NCBI RefSeq assembly: GCF_018991925.1
Contig: NW_024736071.1
Coordinates: forward strand, 9,939,231-10,003,230
DNA length: 64,000 nucleotides
Direction of reading: 5' to 3'
Source: Homarus americanus
Taxonomy: Eukaryota; Arthropoda; Malacostraca; Decapoda; Nephropidae
Below, piece after piece: positions 1 through 11,690 of the stretch (position 1 is its first letter; each line of letters begins with the position of its first letter). Position numbers and translations under genes: made by a program. The notes below the pieces were generated by a model, which saw only the letters and a program-made list of their open reading frames with translations, ran no database searches and had not been told where the DNA came from.

Positions 1-35
1 GTGCCCGATCGTGCTCCCGTTAGAGACCAAGGAAA

Positions 36-929
36 ATGGCCGCTTTGGATCGTTGTGTCGTGGGGGAAGAGGAGGGGAGTGTGGGGAAAAACGACCTCCT
101 TGCCACTCTGTTAAGGCAGCTGGGGCAGTTGAGGAGTGAGATTGATACTCTAAAGGGGGAAAATGAAGCCCTCAGGACGGAACTCCTTCAGGTAGGTGTC
201 CTGCCTAGCAGGACACCTGCGAAGGAGGAGCAGGCGTGGAGAGTGGTTGTCTCCAAGGGGACTAGGGTCAGGCTCAGGAAAGCTGACCAGGGTGTGAAGT
301 GTAGTAACCCTTACCAGGTGCAACAGGAAGCTGGCGAGGAAGAGAAGAGGCAGGACGGTATGGATCAAGGAGAGGAAAGGGCAGTTGTACAAACCCTGCC
401 CACAGGTAAGGTCGTGGTAGTTGGTGACAGCCAGGTGAGGTTTATGGATAGGGCTTTTTGTGCGAGAGATAGGAAACGTAGGACTAGGGTGTGTTTTCCT
501 GGGGCTGGGATAGGGCATGTAGCCGAGAGGTTAGACAGGGTTTTGTCAGGGGAGGGTACCAATCCAGTAGTGTGTCTTAGTGTGGGAGGAAACGACATAG
601 GTAAGGTTAGGAGTGAGGAACTTTTCAAGAGGTATAGGGAGGCGCTGGGGAAGATTAGAGATAGGGGAGGGATCCCGATAGTATGTGGTGTCTTGCCTAA
701 AAGAGGGGTTGGTCGTGAATGGCTGTCCAGGGCAATTGCTATAAATTGCCGACTGGAAAAACATTGTGCAAACAATGGTTGGGCATTCATTGATAACTGG
801 CAACGATTCTATGGCAACGACTACCTGTACTGTCGCGACGGAGTACACTTGTCTCGTGAGGGGGTAAAGACGTTGTCTGCATCCCTGGAGCGTGAAATTG
901 TCACTCCGAAGGGGGGGTTTCGCCAGTAG
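36..929 (+). CDS. LINE ORF1 protein: coiled coil plus SGNH/GDSL esterase
   Basis: An uninterrupted 297-residue frame. Residues about 20-52 form a leucine/charged heptad region (LLATLLRQLGQLRSEIDTLK onward), a likely coiled coil for ORF1p multimerisation. Residues about 125-290 are an SGNH hydrolase domain: block I is VVGDSQ with the nucleophile at Ser132, the block II glycine lies in FPGAG, block III is GGND (Asn186), and block V is DGVHLS (Asp268, His271). All catalytic positions are present. CR1-clade LINEs commonly carry such an esterase in ORF1, where it is thought to act with the ribonucleoprotein, perhaps on lipid or membrane; the substrate is not known. The first ATG lies 35 bases in, and the family's 5' UTR is outside the window. 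It is odd that this frame is intact when the ORF2 downstream is badly broken. A domesticated host esterase is an alternative but less likely reading. Confidence 0.85.
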   Translation: MAALDRCVVGEEEGSVGKNDLLATLLRQLGQLRSEIDTLKGENEALRTELLQVGVLPSRTPAKEEQAWRVVVSKGTRVRLRKADQGVKCSNPYQVQQEAGEEEKRQDGMDQGEERAVVQTLPTGKVVVVGDSQVRFMDRAFCARDRKRRTRVCFPGAGIGHVAERLDRVLSGEGTNPVVCLSVGGNDIGKVRSEELFKRYREALGKIRDRGGIPIVCGVLPKRGVGREWLSRAIAINCRLEKHCANNGWAFIDNWQRFYGNDYLYCRDGVHLSREGVKTLSASLEREIVTPKGGFRQ

Positions 930-1019
930 AGAGGGGTCGGGGAAAGTGGGAGTCAAAAAACAAGCAGGTCCTGGGAAGTAAAATTAGTTGCTCAGGACAA
1001 GGGGTAAAACAGGACCAGG

Positions 1020-3990
1020 GAAGAGTAGGTTTAAATATATACTATACAAACAGTAGGGGCAGTTCAAAAGATATCGAAGTCTTTAAACTGCTAAGGGAAC
1101 ATATGGGCACGGGGGTGGAGGAGACTGCAGTGGGAGCGGGTAAACAAAGTGAAAGACTACAGGGAAATAGTGTTAGGAATGATGACAAAACTAAATTAGA
1201 AAGGGAATTTAAAACTAAACGCGGTAAGGGGAGGACTCAGAACACGGCTAACTTAAATGCATACTACACGAACAGTAGAAGTATGAGAAACAAAATGGAT
1301 GATATTAGGGCCTTGGTATGTACCGAAAATGATACTGTATTTTACTAAAATGATGATCAAATTTACAATGTGAGTTAAATGTCGAATACCAAATTGGTGG
1401 GAAAGGTTCTATCGACAGGCAGCATTCAGGAAAGGGAGGAGCAGCACCATGTTAGACAATCTGATGCAAGGAAAAGCAACAAGGAAATAAAAAACCGAGA
1501 GAATATAGAAACAATTTGGACAGAATTGCCGACGGTCGGTACCAATCACAGGAGTAATATATAGACCCCACCCTAGATAGCGTCACGAGCGGTTTATCTG
1601 GGATGAAATGTGCAGGGAGCCTACACAAACAAAGTTCGTATAGTAGGCGACTTAACGGGCTACAACAGCTGGACTGACCTACGGTACCTCAGAATCACAG
1701 GATGCTGGAGACGACCCAGAACCAGCCTAAGTCAATATACCGAACCCACACGGGGTAATACATATTTCGGATGTACTGTTTCTGTCGAACAGAGAAACCC
1801 ATCAGCAAATGTCAGAGGTAGGGAATGAGCCAAATGTATCAAAGAAATTGATTCCAGTTATTTTCAGGCAGACGGGGCGAAAATTTTCACCAAAGTACCA
1901 GATTAGAAGGGCAAACTTTGACAGTTTGGGGGAGGCAGCGAGAGAGAGGGGGAAAAGTCGCGCTTTGGTTGTGAAATTCTGACAGATGACACTTACCTGA
2001 TAACGAGATCTGAGATTGTTGAGTTCAATATTACCCTAAATAGTGAGCATTTAATGCACAAAGGCAGAACATACCATACAAAAATTTCAGACACAAATAA
2101 TGACCTAAATGGATAAATACTATTAAAGAAATACTGCTACAAAGGAAGGGCTAACAGGTAGAAGGATAAATGTGGCGAACTCACTTCGGGACCACATAGG
2201 GTATTGGCGAGTAGGGCAAAACCGAGATAAGGAAAGCAAAGAGGAATAATGAGGTAAGGATAGCAAAGGAGGCGAAGACAAACTCAAAGGATTTTACCAA
2301 TGTATCAAACTAAACACGGAGAAAAGACAATTAACACGGTCACATTCAAGCAGCTCACTGATAACCACGGGAGAAATGAGCAATAATTTGAATAAATATT
2401 TTTCAACAAAGCTACCAACGAAAATTCTAAAACATGATACTCGAGGCAATTGACTCTATTCAGAGACAGTGAAGAAAAAAATTAAGTGAGATAGTAGTGA
2501 CTAGTAAATGATGCTAGTAAGCAACAGACAAACTAAAAGCCTACAAGTCACCAGGCCTCCGGCGAGATATTTACAGAGTATTAAAGCGGAATGGGAAGGA
2601 AGTGCTAGATGCTCACAGCAAAGCAGAAGTTAACATGTTGCTAAAAACAGGTGTAGTACCAGAATTCCTGGAGATAGCGAATGTAATACTGATTAAGAAG
2701 GGACAGATTACTATTCTTTCACCACGCTTAACTGTGCCTAACATCATTAGTGTAGTAAGTACTACTGGAAGCAAATTATTTAAACTTTTTGAAATTACCT
2801 GGAGAAGCACTGACGATCATGATTCCAGCATGGCTTCACAAGCGGACGTTCTTGCCCAATTCAATCTATTAACATTCTTTTCACTGCTTTTCGAATCGGT
2901 GACAAAGGGCCAATTATGATGTGGTATATCTCGACCTTAGCAAAGCTTTCTGACAGAGTCTCCCCACGAAAAGACTAATTAGGAAAGGTAGAAGTTTGGT
3001 ATCAAAGGTGACATTCTAATGGGATTAGGCGTGGTTACAGGACAGAAAGAAGTGAGTTATTAACGTACTAAAGCTCAGCTGGGAGCAATGTCACAGTGTG
3101 AGTTTCTCAAGGTTTCAGTACTTTGGACCATGACATGACAGATACAGCAACGACATAGACACGGTATTGACAGCAAATATAAGTAATTTTAAGATGACAC
3201 GTAGAGATGTAGCACACCTGGACGAGGACTGCAAATTACAGAAGATTCAAACAAATTTTTTGAATGGTCTTGAAAAATGGCAGATGAAATTCAACAATGA
3301 CAAATGTAAGCACTCAGTATAGAGATGTAAACAGGGAAACCAGATACCAGATGAACAACGATGCCATAGAGAAATTGACTAAGTAGAGAGATGAGAAGGA
3401 TAAGTAGGAAATTTTAAGCCAAGTAAAATAATGTAAGCTTTTAAGCTGTAACAAGGCAAATAAAGTACTTAAGCTCATACAAAGGGAGAGTGAAAGAAGC
3501 AAGACTATGAGGTTATCTTTGCACTGTATTTTGCTTGTGAGACTACAATGGACATGCAGTTTGTGTTTCTGGTCACTGTACACAGACGGGATATACCTGG
3601 AAAGAACTCAGAGGAGAATGACAAGACTACCCTGCATTAGGAATGGAGTATAGAGACAGGTTAAAGTATCTTTTACCCCACTCCCTTGAGAGACGTAGAG
3701 CGAGGGCGACCTGGATAGAGGGGTATAAGGGAAGGCAGGGCTAAAACAATGGGGGACATTACAAAGGTACTAAAATTATTCACAAAACTAAGAGCGAATT
3801 TTGCAACAATGGTTTTAAATTAGACAAATTTAGATTTAGGCGTGAAATAGATAAACACTGTTTGGAAATATATAGTGGATGAATGGGAACAAGTTACCAA
3901 ATATCAATATTAACTGAATACGCGAATGTTTAAACATAGGGTTGATGCTCATATGAGCAATAGGGTTGGGGTGTAACGGGATCATAGTAG
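1020..3990 (+). pseudogene. CR1-like LINE ORF2 (endonuclease-reverse transcriptase), heavily frameshifted
   Basis: Recognisable in pieces across all three forward frames. The endonuclease N-terminus reads LNAYYTNSRSMRNKMDD (near 1250-1300). An endonuclease C-terminal part lies near 1660-1830 (YTEPTRGN and NRET-like). The linker aligns with the second copy at 1860-2450. RT motifs include VVYLDLSKAF (about 2920-2950), broken at once by a frameshift, and the thumb region near 3250-3350 (KWQMKFNNDKC). The C-terminal EYRDRLK...HSLERRRARATW block is near 3640-3715. It is non-functional. Differences from the copy at 31.3-33.6 kb are mostly one-base insertions and deletions rather than substitutions, which suggests either unusual decay or sequence error. 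Confidence 0.85.
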
Positions 3991-4029
3991 CAACCAATAG
4001 GCCTGCAGTTTCCTCCCTTATGTTTTTAA

Positions 4030-6161
4030 GGTGTGTGGTTGAAGGAGGGTGTGTGGGTGAAGGAAGGCGTGTGGTTAGAGGAAGGTGTGTGGTTGAAGGA
4101 GGGGTGTGTGTTTGAAGGAAGGCGTGTGGTTAGAGGAAGGTGTGTGGTGGAAGGAAGGTGTGGTTGGGAAGGTGTGTGGTTTGAGGAAGGTGTGTGGTTG
4201 AAGGAGGGGTGTGTGGGTGAAGGAAGGCGTGTGGTGAGAGGAAGGTGTGTGGTTGAAGGAAGGTGTGTGGTTAGAGGAAGTGGTGGTTAGAGGAAGGTGT
4301 GGTTGAGGGAGGTGTGTGGGTGAAGGAAGGCGTGAAGGGAGGGAAGGTGTGTGGTTGAAGGAAGGTGTGTGGTTAGAGGAAGGTGTGTGGTTAGGAGGAA
4401 GGTGTGTGTGGGTGAAGGAAGGTGTGTGGAGTGAAGGAAGGTGTGTGGATGGAGGAAGGTGTGTGGTTGGAGGAAAGGTGTGTGTGGGTGAAGGAGTGGT
4501 GTGGTTGGAGGAAGGTGTTTCAGTGAAGGAAGGTGTGTGGTTAGGAGGGTTTGTGGGTGAAGAGGGTGTGTGGTTGGAGGAAGGTGTTTCAGTTGAAGGA
4601 AGGTTTTTCAGCGAAGGTAGGGTGTGTGGGTGGAGGTTGTGTGTGGTGGAGGAAGGTGTGTGGATGAAGGAGGGTGTGTGAGAAGGAGGTGGATGGAGGA
4701 AGGTGTGTGAGTGAAGGAAGGGTGTGTGGGTGAAGGAAGGTGTGTGGATGGAGGAAGGTGTGTGAGTGAAGGAAGGTGTGTGGATGGAGGAAGGTGTGTG
4801 AGTGAAGGAATGTGTAGGTGAAGGAAGGTGTGTGAATGACAGGTGTGGGTGAAGGAGGGTGTGTGGGTGGGCAAGAAGTGTAGGTGAAGGAAGGTGTGTG
4901 GTGAGGAGGGTGTATGGGTGGAAGAAGGTGTGTGGAGTGAAGGAAGGTGTGTGAATGAAGGAAGGTGTGTGGGTGGAAGAGGGGTGTGTGGGTGGGCAAG
5001 AATGTTGTGTGGGTGAAGGAAGGTGTGTGGGTGAAGGAGGGTGTATGGTGGAAGAAGGTGTGTGAGGAAGGAAGGTGTGTGAATGAAGGAAGGTGTGTGG
5101 GTGAAGGAGGGTGTGTGGTGGGCAAGAATGTTGTGTGGGTGAAGGAAGGTGTGTGGGTGAAGGAGGGTGTGTGGGAGGGAGGGTGTGTGGGTGAAGGAGG
5201 GTGTGTTGGGTTAAGGAGGGTGTGGGTGAAGAGGGTCGGGTGAAGGAGGGTGTGTGGATGAAGGAAGGTGTGTGGATAGAGGAAGGTGTGTGAGTGAAGG
5301 AAGAAGTGTGTGGAGGAAGGTGTGTGGTTGGAGGAAGGTGTGTGGTTGAAGGAGGGTGTGTGTTTGGGAGAGGTGTGTGAGTGAAGGAAGGTGTGGATGG
5401 AGGAAGGTGTTTCAGTGAAGGAAGGTGTGTGGGTGAAGGAGGGTGTGTGTTTGGAGGAAGGAGTGAAGGAATGTGTGTGGTTGAAGGAGGGTGTGTGGTT
5501 GAGGAAGGTGTGTAAGGAAGGAGGGTGTGTGGTTGGAGGAAGGTGTTCAGTGAAGGAAAGTGTGCGTTTGAAGGAGGGTGTGTGTTTGAGGAAGGTGGAG
5601 TGAAGGAATGTGTGTGGTTGAAGGAGAGTGTGTGGGGTGGAGAGGGTGTGGTTGGAGGAAGGTGTTTCAGTGAAGGAAGGTGTGCGTTTGAAGGAAGGTT
5701 TTTCAGTGAAGGAAAGTGTGTGGGTGGAGGTTGTGTGGTTGGAGGAAGGTGTGGATGAAGGAGGGTGTGTAGGTGAGGAGGTGTGTGGATGGAGAGGTGT
5801 GTGGAGTGAAGGAAGGTGTGTGGGTGAAGGAGGGTGAGGATGGAGGAAGGTGTTTGAGAAGGAAGGTGTGTGGGTGAAGGAGGATATATGAGTGAAGGAA
5901 GGTGCGTGAATGAAGGAATGTGTGTGGGTGAAGGAGGGTGTGTGGGTGGTGAAGGAAGGTGTGTGGGTGGTGATGGAAGGTGTGTGGGTGAAGGAAGCTG
6001 TGTAGGTGAAGGAATGTGTGTGAATGAAGGAAGGTTTGTGGGTGAAGGAGGGTGTGTGGGTGGGCAAGGAAAGTGTGTGGGTGAAAGAAGGTGTGTGAGT
6101 GAAGGAACGTGTGTGAATGAAGGAAGGTGTGTGGGTGAAGGAGGGTGTGTGGGTGAAAGAG
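4030..6161 (+). repeat. 18-bp minisatellite, GGTGTGTGGTTGAAGGAA-type
   Basis: About 115-120 head-to-tail units of a G/T/A-rich 18-mer. Variants are WGG or GTG after the GTGTGTGG core and GAGGAAGG or GAAGGAGG in the tail, with scattered units of 15-19 bp. Cytosine is almost absent on this strand. The unit is a multiple of three and stop-free, so long spurious frames appear on both strands (for example a His/Pro/Ser-rich 717-residue frame). The array begins directly at the 3' tail of the LINE copy. Confidence 0.95.
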
Positions 6162-6169
6162 GATGTATG

Positions 6170-6200
<31 letters not shown>

Positions 6201-6202
6201 TG
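6162..6202 (+). repeat. (GT)n microsatellite at the end of the 18-bp array
   Basis: Near-perfect GT dinucleotides with one TATG interruption. It adjoins the GGTGTGTG-containing minisatellite, consistent with a shared origin. Confidence 0.9.
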
Positions 6203-6232
6203 AGTGTCCCGTGAGCACACACACACATGGTG

Positions 6233-6735
6233 GAGTAATGCGTCTAATGTGGCAGCATTATATTAGTGTTAAAGCAGAAGCACTGCTTGCTCCCTCTCGC
6301 TTTCAGCTACCGCCGCTGGTTAGCCCTCGTGTCGAACAGGGAAGCAACTTGCATGAGTCTTCCCCTGCCAGTGCAAAGCCTCTTCACCATCAAGACTCCT
6401 GCTGTGTCTCCTCGTGGCCACACACGGTAACTGGGTGCCTCATGGGGCCCAGGCTAGACCAGCTGGGGAGATTGGAATAGCAGTGGGACCCAAACGGACG
6501 GCGCATAGGCTCACTGGCATGTGGACACGTCCTGGCGTCCACCAACCACTGCCTTGCGGATTAATCTTGTTAGGTATAAGGCTATGGGAGTAATCCCCGA
6601 ACGAAAAATCTGGGGTGGAGACCCACATGAGGCAGACATGCTTACAGAGCTCCAGTAAGACCTCAATGGCGGTACAGGCGGAAGAAGTGACCACCATGGG
6701 AACCCAACGACTACACCGGCAGATGAAGGTAATGC
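6233..6735. other. Unassigned sequence, possibly the leader of a dispersed repeat
   Basis: No supported gene. The composition is balanced and unlike the flanking arrays. The stretch from about 6440 (GGGGCCCAGGCTAGACCAG) to 6735 has the feel of an untranslated leader of a LINE, and similar-looking sequence may resume after the Jockey-like insertion at 7281. No second copy exists in the window to confirm this. Confidence 0.35.
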
Positions 6736-7280
6736 ATGATGGACAGGCTACTGAGGGGTGGCTCTTCTGTCCAACTATTAGATAGGTTGGAATCGAAGGC
6801 ATTTCGTCTTATTAACTCTCCTCCTTTAGTCGACAATCTCTCTCCCCTTTCTCTTCGCCGCAATGTTGCTTCACTGTCTCTCTTTTACAGATACTTTAAC
6901 GGACAATGTTCAGTGGATTTGGCATCCTGTGTACCGCCGGCAAGGCCGTGGGTTCGTAACACACGTCTTGCCCGCGGTGCCCACTATTTCTCTGTGGATG
7001 TCGGTCACACGAGAATAACCCGTTATAGTACCTCCTTCTTTCCTCACACAGCCAAACTGTGGAATGCTCTGCCTTCTTCTGTGTTTCCATGCTCTTACAA
7101 TCTGTCTCACTTTAAAAAGCTGGTTTTCCAGCATCTTCGTGGTGTAGATTAATACAGTATAACATTTTTTTCTATATTTTCAATTTTTTTCCGTTCTTTT
7201 TTTTTTCGCCCCGCAGGCTCCGTTGTGGGTCGTTTGACCTGTGACCGGGTGGGCTAATTCTCGTAAAAAAAAAAAAAAAA
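6736..7280 (+). mobile_element. Jockey-like LINE, 5'-truncated 3' end with poly(A)
   Basis: The 138-residue frame (to 7152) is the C-terminus of a LINE ORF2, downstream of the RT core. It contains LLDRLESKAFRLI, then SLRRNVASLSLFYRYFNGQC, then ARGAHYFSVDV and TAKLWNALPSSVF near the end. This set of motifs recurs at the end of arthropod Jockey-group reverse transcriptases and follows the catalytic domain. The frame ends in TAA, followed by a short T-rich 3' UTR and a 16-base poly(A) tract at 7265-7280, the expected 3' end of a retrotransposed copy. The frame is intact over its whole length, so the insertion looks fairly young. Exact target-site duplications could not be assigned. Confidence 0.85.
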
Positions 7281-7789
7281 GAAACCCAAGAAACTGGGTT
7301 ATCGGCAGTCAATTGCAACTCTGCCTCTTCCCAGTCGTTGCAACGCTTGCATCAATGGATCAGGAAAAGGGAGAGCCAAGATGTGTGGTTGCAGCCGTAA
7401 CTCTTGCCTCACCACATAAATTAACTCATGCACAGCCATCATCCAGCTCATCATACTCCTCCTCATCATGAAAAACCCTATACCCCATTAAGTCCTATGG
7501 CGATGGATGAGTAGCGACTGGGACAGGCAGAGATTACTACTGAAAGTCTCTAGTCACAACTCTGCACATGGGCGGCACAGATAAGACGGTCGTTTATGCA
7601 CTAGGATTTAGGCAAAAGTACAATCCAGTCCCGTGCAACTGAGCAGCCCTTTTGAGGAGCCACTTTGTTCACCCCACATGGGGAGGGGGCAATAAAAGGT
7701 GCTCTAACCATAGTCTGCCTAGAGGACCAACCTGACTGGGCAACCGCACCTAGTAAGGTCCCCCCTTTAGCAGTCGAAAAACAATCATA
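7281..7789. other. Unassigned stretch between two LINEs
   Basis: No credible protein. It probably represents the 5' untranslated part of the RTE-like LINE that becomes recognisable from about 7815, because no other boundary is visible. This is inference only. Confidence 0.3.
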
Positions 7790-10355
7790 ATCACAGATCA
7801 AAACAGAAACAAACTATGCAACCTCTTATGATCGCTGCATGGAGTGCCAAGACCATTCTGGATACTGGCACAAATGAGCGTCCTGAAAGAAGTACCCTCC
7901 TTGTGGCAAAAGAGCTGTCTAGGTAGGCTATAACATCGACATAGCAGCCATTAATGAGTCCCAGTTCCCAGACGAGGGTCGACTCACAGAATGGGGGTCT
8001 GGCTATACCTTCTTCTGGAAGGGTAAGCCTGCTGCGGAGAAAAACGGCATTTATGGAGTTGGCTTTGCCATCCGCCAATGCAACCTACACAGGCTACATG
8101 AAATGCCTGTTGGGATCAACGAGTGCCTCATGAAGCTCTGAATCCCACTGAATCACTCTCGTCATGCCTTTATCATCAGTGCATGTGCCCCAACACTGGA
8201 AGCAGAGATTGACATCAAGGAGGACTTTTATGCCGACCTTGACAGAGTGATAACCTCATTCCCCAGAGAATAGAAAGTTACGCTCCTTGGTGACTTCAAT
8301 GCCAGGGTTGACAGAGATATTGACATTTGGCAGGGAGCCATAGAGAGAAATGGACTAGGCAAGTGTAATCCCAACGGCCTACTCCTTCTCAGCAAGTGTG
8401 CTGCACACAACCTCACTATCACCAATACCTTGTTTAGGCAGGCTGACAAGTTCAAGGGTTCGTGGCAACACCCACGATCCAAACACTGGCATCTCATTGA
8501 CTACATTATTGTCAGAGAAAGTGAGAAAGAGATCGCCGAGATGTCCTCATTACCCGAGCCAGGCGTGACTCAGACCACTGTGACACTGATCATCGGCTCG
8601 TCATCGGCAAGCTCTAACTTCTCGTCGCCCCAAAACTGCAAAGGCAGCAAGCCCCCAGAAGAGGTTTTAACACTAAGCTTCTGGAGGATCCAGTGATAGC
8701 TCATGCTTTCAGAGAGCAGCTCGAATATGGGCTGATAAGCAACCCAACAACAAACAACCCAAATCCTAGTGCAGAATGGGATATTCTCGACACTGTCATG
8801 ACGAAAACCTGCAGAGAAACTCTTGGCCATATCGAAAGAACACATCAGGACTGGTTTGATGGAAATGACCCGGTAAATGGTAAATGTGCTGCTTTAACTG
8901 ACTGGCAGAACAACCTTTGTCTCGTACTGAAGCTGAAACCTTCTACAAGAGGAAAGCGGCGGCCAAGCGCGAACTTTGCAATCTAAAGAATGACTGGTTT
9001 AAAAATAAAGCATGTGAAACACAAAAATATTGCTGATCAGCGCAAGATGCGCATATTTTTAAATTCCACTAAAACATTTTATGGACCAATCATTTTTTGT
9101 TCTGCCCCCCTCCACTCATCCAATGGTAACTCCCTAATTAAAGACGAAGAAGGCATCCTTCAGTGCTGGAAAGAGAACTACCATTCAATGCTCAACCGAA
9201 ACACCAATGTGCATGTCTTGATTACCCAACAGGTCCCTCAGCATCCAGAGCTGACCCACCTCAGGAATTCTCCATCCTTGGGTGAGGTAGCTACTGCCAT
9301 CAAAAAGATGAAAAAACAAACAAAATCTTCAGGCCCTAATGGAATTCCAGCCGAGGTGTATAAAGCAAGAGAACCTTTGCTTACCAGCCGTTTCCACTCT
9401 CTCCTGGAGATTATATGGGAAAAGGAGGAAATCCCCCAAGCTCTTAAAGACGTCTCCATCGTCAATATTTATAAGAACAAGGGAAGCCAGTTAGACTGTG
9501 GAAACTACCGTGGGAGATCACAACTGTCCGTAGCTGGGAAAATTATTGCCCAAGGCCTCCTAAACAGACTTATTCCTGAAGCAGAAAACTCTCTCCCAGA
9601 ATTTCAATGTTGCTTTAGACCATCACGTGGCACCACTGACATGATCTTTGCTGCCCGCCAGATACAGGAAAAGTGCAGAGAACAGCGTCGTGACCTGTAT
9701 ATGGCCTTTATTGACCTAAAAAGGGTTTCGACTCGATCAACAGGGAAGCCCCCTGGCGAACCTTCAGCTGCTGCATACTAAAATTCATCACTATTGTGAG
9801 GCAACTCCACAATGGCATGAACGGCAGAGTCCTGCACAATGGCACTCAGTCTCAATTTTCCCCCATCTAAACGGTATTTAAACAAGGGTGTGTACTGGCA
9901 CCTACTCTCTTTTCCAATTTCTTGGCTGTCTTCCTTGTTTGTGCCAGTGCCAGGCAGGAACAAAGGTGTTAGAAGCTTCCATTATTGAACTTCAGTATAC
10001 TGACGACATCACCCTTGTCGCTCGCACTGAACACAAACTACTGTACAGGAGACCCTGAACACCTACGCAGATGCGTACACACACTTCGGCCTTGAGGTGA
10101 ATGTACTTAAGACTCAGATTCTCTTTCAGCCTGCCCCTGGTTCAGCTACACCTCCACCATCCATCCAGCTTAACGGTACTATCCTCTCTAATGTTGCCCA
10201 CTTTCGGTATCTTGGCTCCCACCTGTCCAACACCGCGGACATCAATGAAGAGATTTAACATCGGATCAGATATGCATCTTAAGCCTTTGTCAGACTCTGT
10301 ACTCGTGTCTTCAGTGGAAGGGAGCTGAAATTATCTACAAAGCTGCACGTACAGT
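7790..10355 (+). mobile_element. RTE-like LINE, copy 1 (3'-truncated)
   Basis: An endonuclease-linker-reverse transcriptase element, colinear with the minus-strand copy at 54455-58218 but preserving more of the 5' endonuclease. It stops abruptly at about 10355, just after ELKLSTKLHV, where the other copy continues for about 750 bp to a zinc finger and tail. The loss of the 3' end is atypical for target-primed retrotransposition, which usually truncates the 5' end, so a later deletion or rearrangement is likely. The exact clade is uncertain; RTE-like is my best match. Confidence 0.8.
7815..10353 (+). pseudogene. RTE-like LINE ORF2: AP endonuclease and reverse transcriptase
   Basis: The endonuclease (EEP fold) is readable through frameshifts at about 7815-8560: a start resembling IAAWSAKTILDT, then DIAAINESQF (catalytic Glu block), VTLLGDFNARV (the GDFN block) and HWHLIDYIIVR near the C-terminus. 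A linker follows (SANFAI...NDW). The RT spans about 9240-10040: SSGPNGIPAEVYK, the fingers LKDVSIVNIYKNKGS, CGNYRGRS, FRPSRGTTDMIFAARQIQEK, AFIDLK, then a frameshift that destroys the KAFDSI part. The second catalytic motif is YTDD at 9996-10007, intact in a separate frame. The longest uninterrupted piece is 263 codons (8990-9781). It is inactive. Confidence 0.8.
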
Positions 10356-10859
<504 letters not shown>

Positions 10860-10865
10860 GACGAT

Positions 10866-11340
10866 AATGATTAATGGCAACAATCGCCTTATGTATGATT
10901 AACGGCAACGGTACAACGAAAACGATTAATGTCAACAATCACCTTATATATGAATAGGGCAACAGTACGACGAAAACAATTAATGGCAACAATCACCTTA
11001 TATATGATTAAGGGCAACAGTACGACGAAAACAATTAATGGTAACCATCGCCTTACGTATGATTAATGGCAACAGTACGACGAAAACAATTAATGGCAAC
11101 CATCGCCTTACGTACGATTAATGGCAACAGTACGACGAAAACAATTAATGGCAACAATCACCTTATATATGATTAAGGGCAACAGTACGACGAAAACAAT
11201 TAATGGCAACCATCGCCTTACGTACGATTAATGGCAACAGTACGACGAAAACAATTAATGGCAACAATCGCCTTACGTATGATTAACGAGAGCTTTATAA
11301 CGAAAACGAACAATGGCAACAATCGCCTTCCGTGTGATTA
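10866..11340 (+). repeat. 55-bp dimeric minisatellite
   Basis: About eight to nine units of 55 bp. Each unit is itself two related halves: a 28-bp half starting ATTAATGGCAACAATC and a 27-bp half starting ATTAAGGGCAACAGTA; both begin ATTAA-GGCAAC. The last unit decays (ATTAACGAGAGCTTTATAAC). A CGCCTTACGTA or CACCTTATATA alternative distinguishes unit subtypes. Confidence 0.93.
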
Positions 11341-11690
11341 AGTGGCATTTTCAGTGAATCATCATAAAAAGCAATTACAAGAAAAATAATGGACAGTGGT
11401 TATAAACACTTTCAAAACGTATACACAGAAGCACAGTGGTAACAAAAACATTATAAAAGATTGCCAACTTAGCACTTAAACTCTGTTGACAGACCCAACT
11501 GAAGGTTACTCAGACCGGAGCCATGAGCAGCTTAGCCTACCCGAGAGTGTGGGCTGAGGATCCCAGCCAGCTAACACTACATGCCGGAATTAAGGAAGGT
11601 TGTCCACAGTGGTTCCAGGCAAGCAAACAATCTCTCGCTTTAACAATCAAGCCTCGTCGGTGCAAACAGAGGAATTGACCCCCAGGCTTT
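11341..11690. other. No feature recognised
   Basis: Short AT-rich then GC-balanced sequence with no supported gene. Confidence 0.4.

Larger units (their letters stand above)
1..4029 (+). mobile_element. CR1-like LINE, copy 1 (near full length)
   Basis: A non-LTR retrotransposon entering from the left edge, with ORF1, a decayed ORF2 and a 3' end. The ORF2 part aligns base by base with the copy at 31275-33636; for example the block around 3270-3360 and the block at 32845-32945 are nearly identical apart from small indels. The 3' end keeps the family's terminal GGCC-TGCAGTTTCCTCC motif followed by a short TTATG-type tail, which runs straight into the minisatellite. The esterase ORF1 and the octamer-type tail are features of the CR1 clade. 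Clade assignment is inference; the element identity is firm. Confidence 0.85.

Noticed and set aside
4075..6228. 717-residue and overlapping 545-residue minus-strand frames, His/Pro/Ser/Thr-rich
   Set aside because: They lie wholly inside the 18-bp minisatellite. Several frames on both strands are open at once because the unit is a stop-free multiple of three, and no non-repeat coding sequence is attached.
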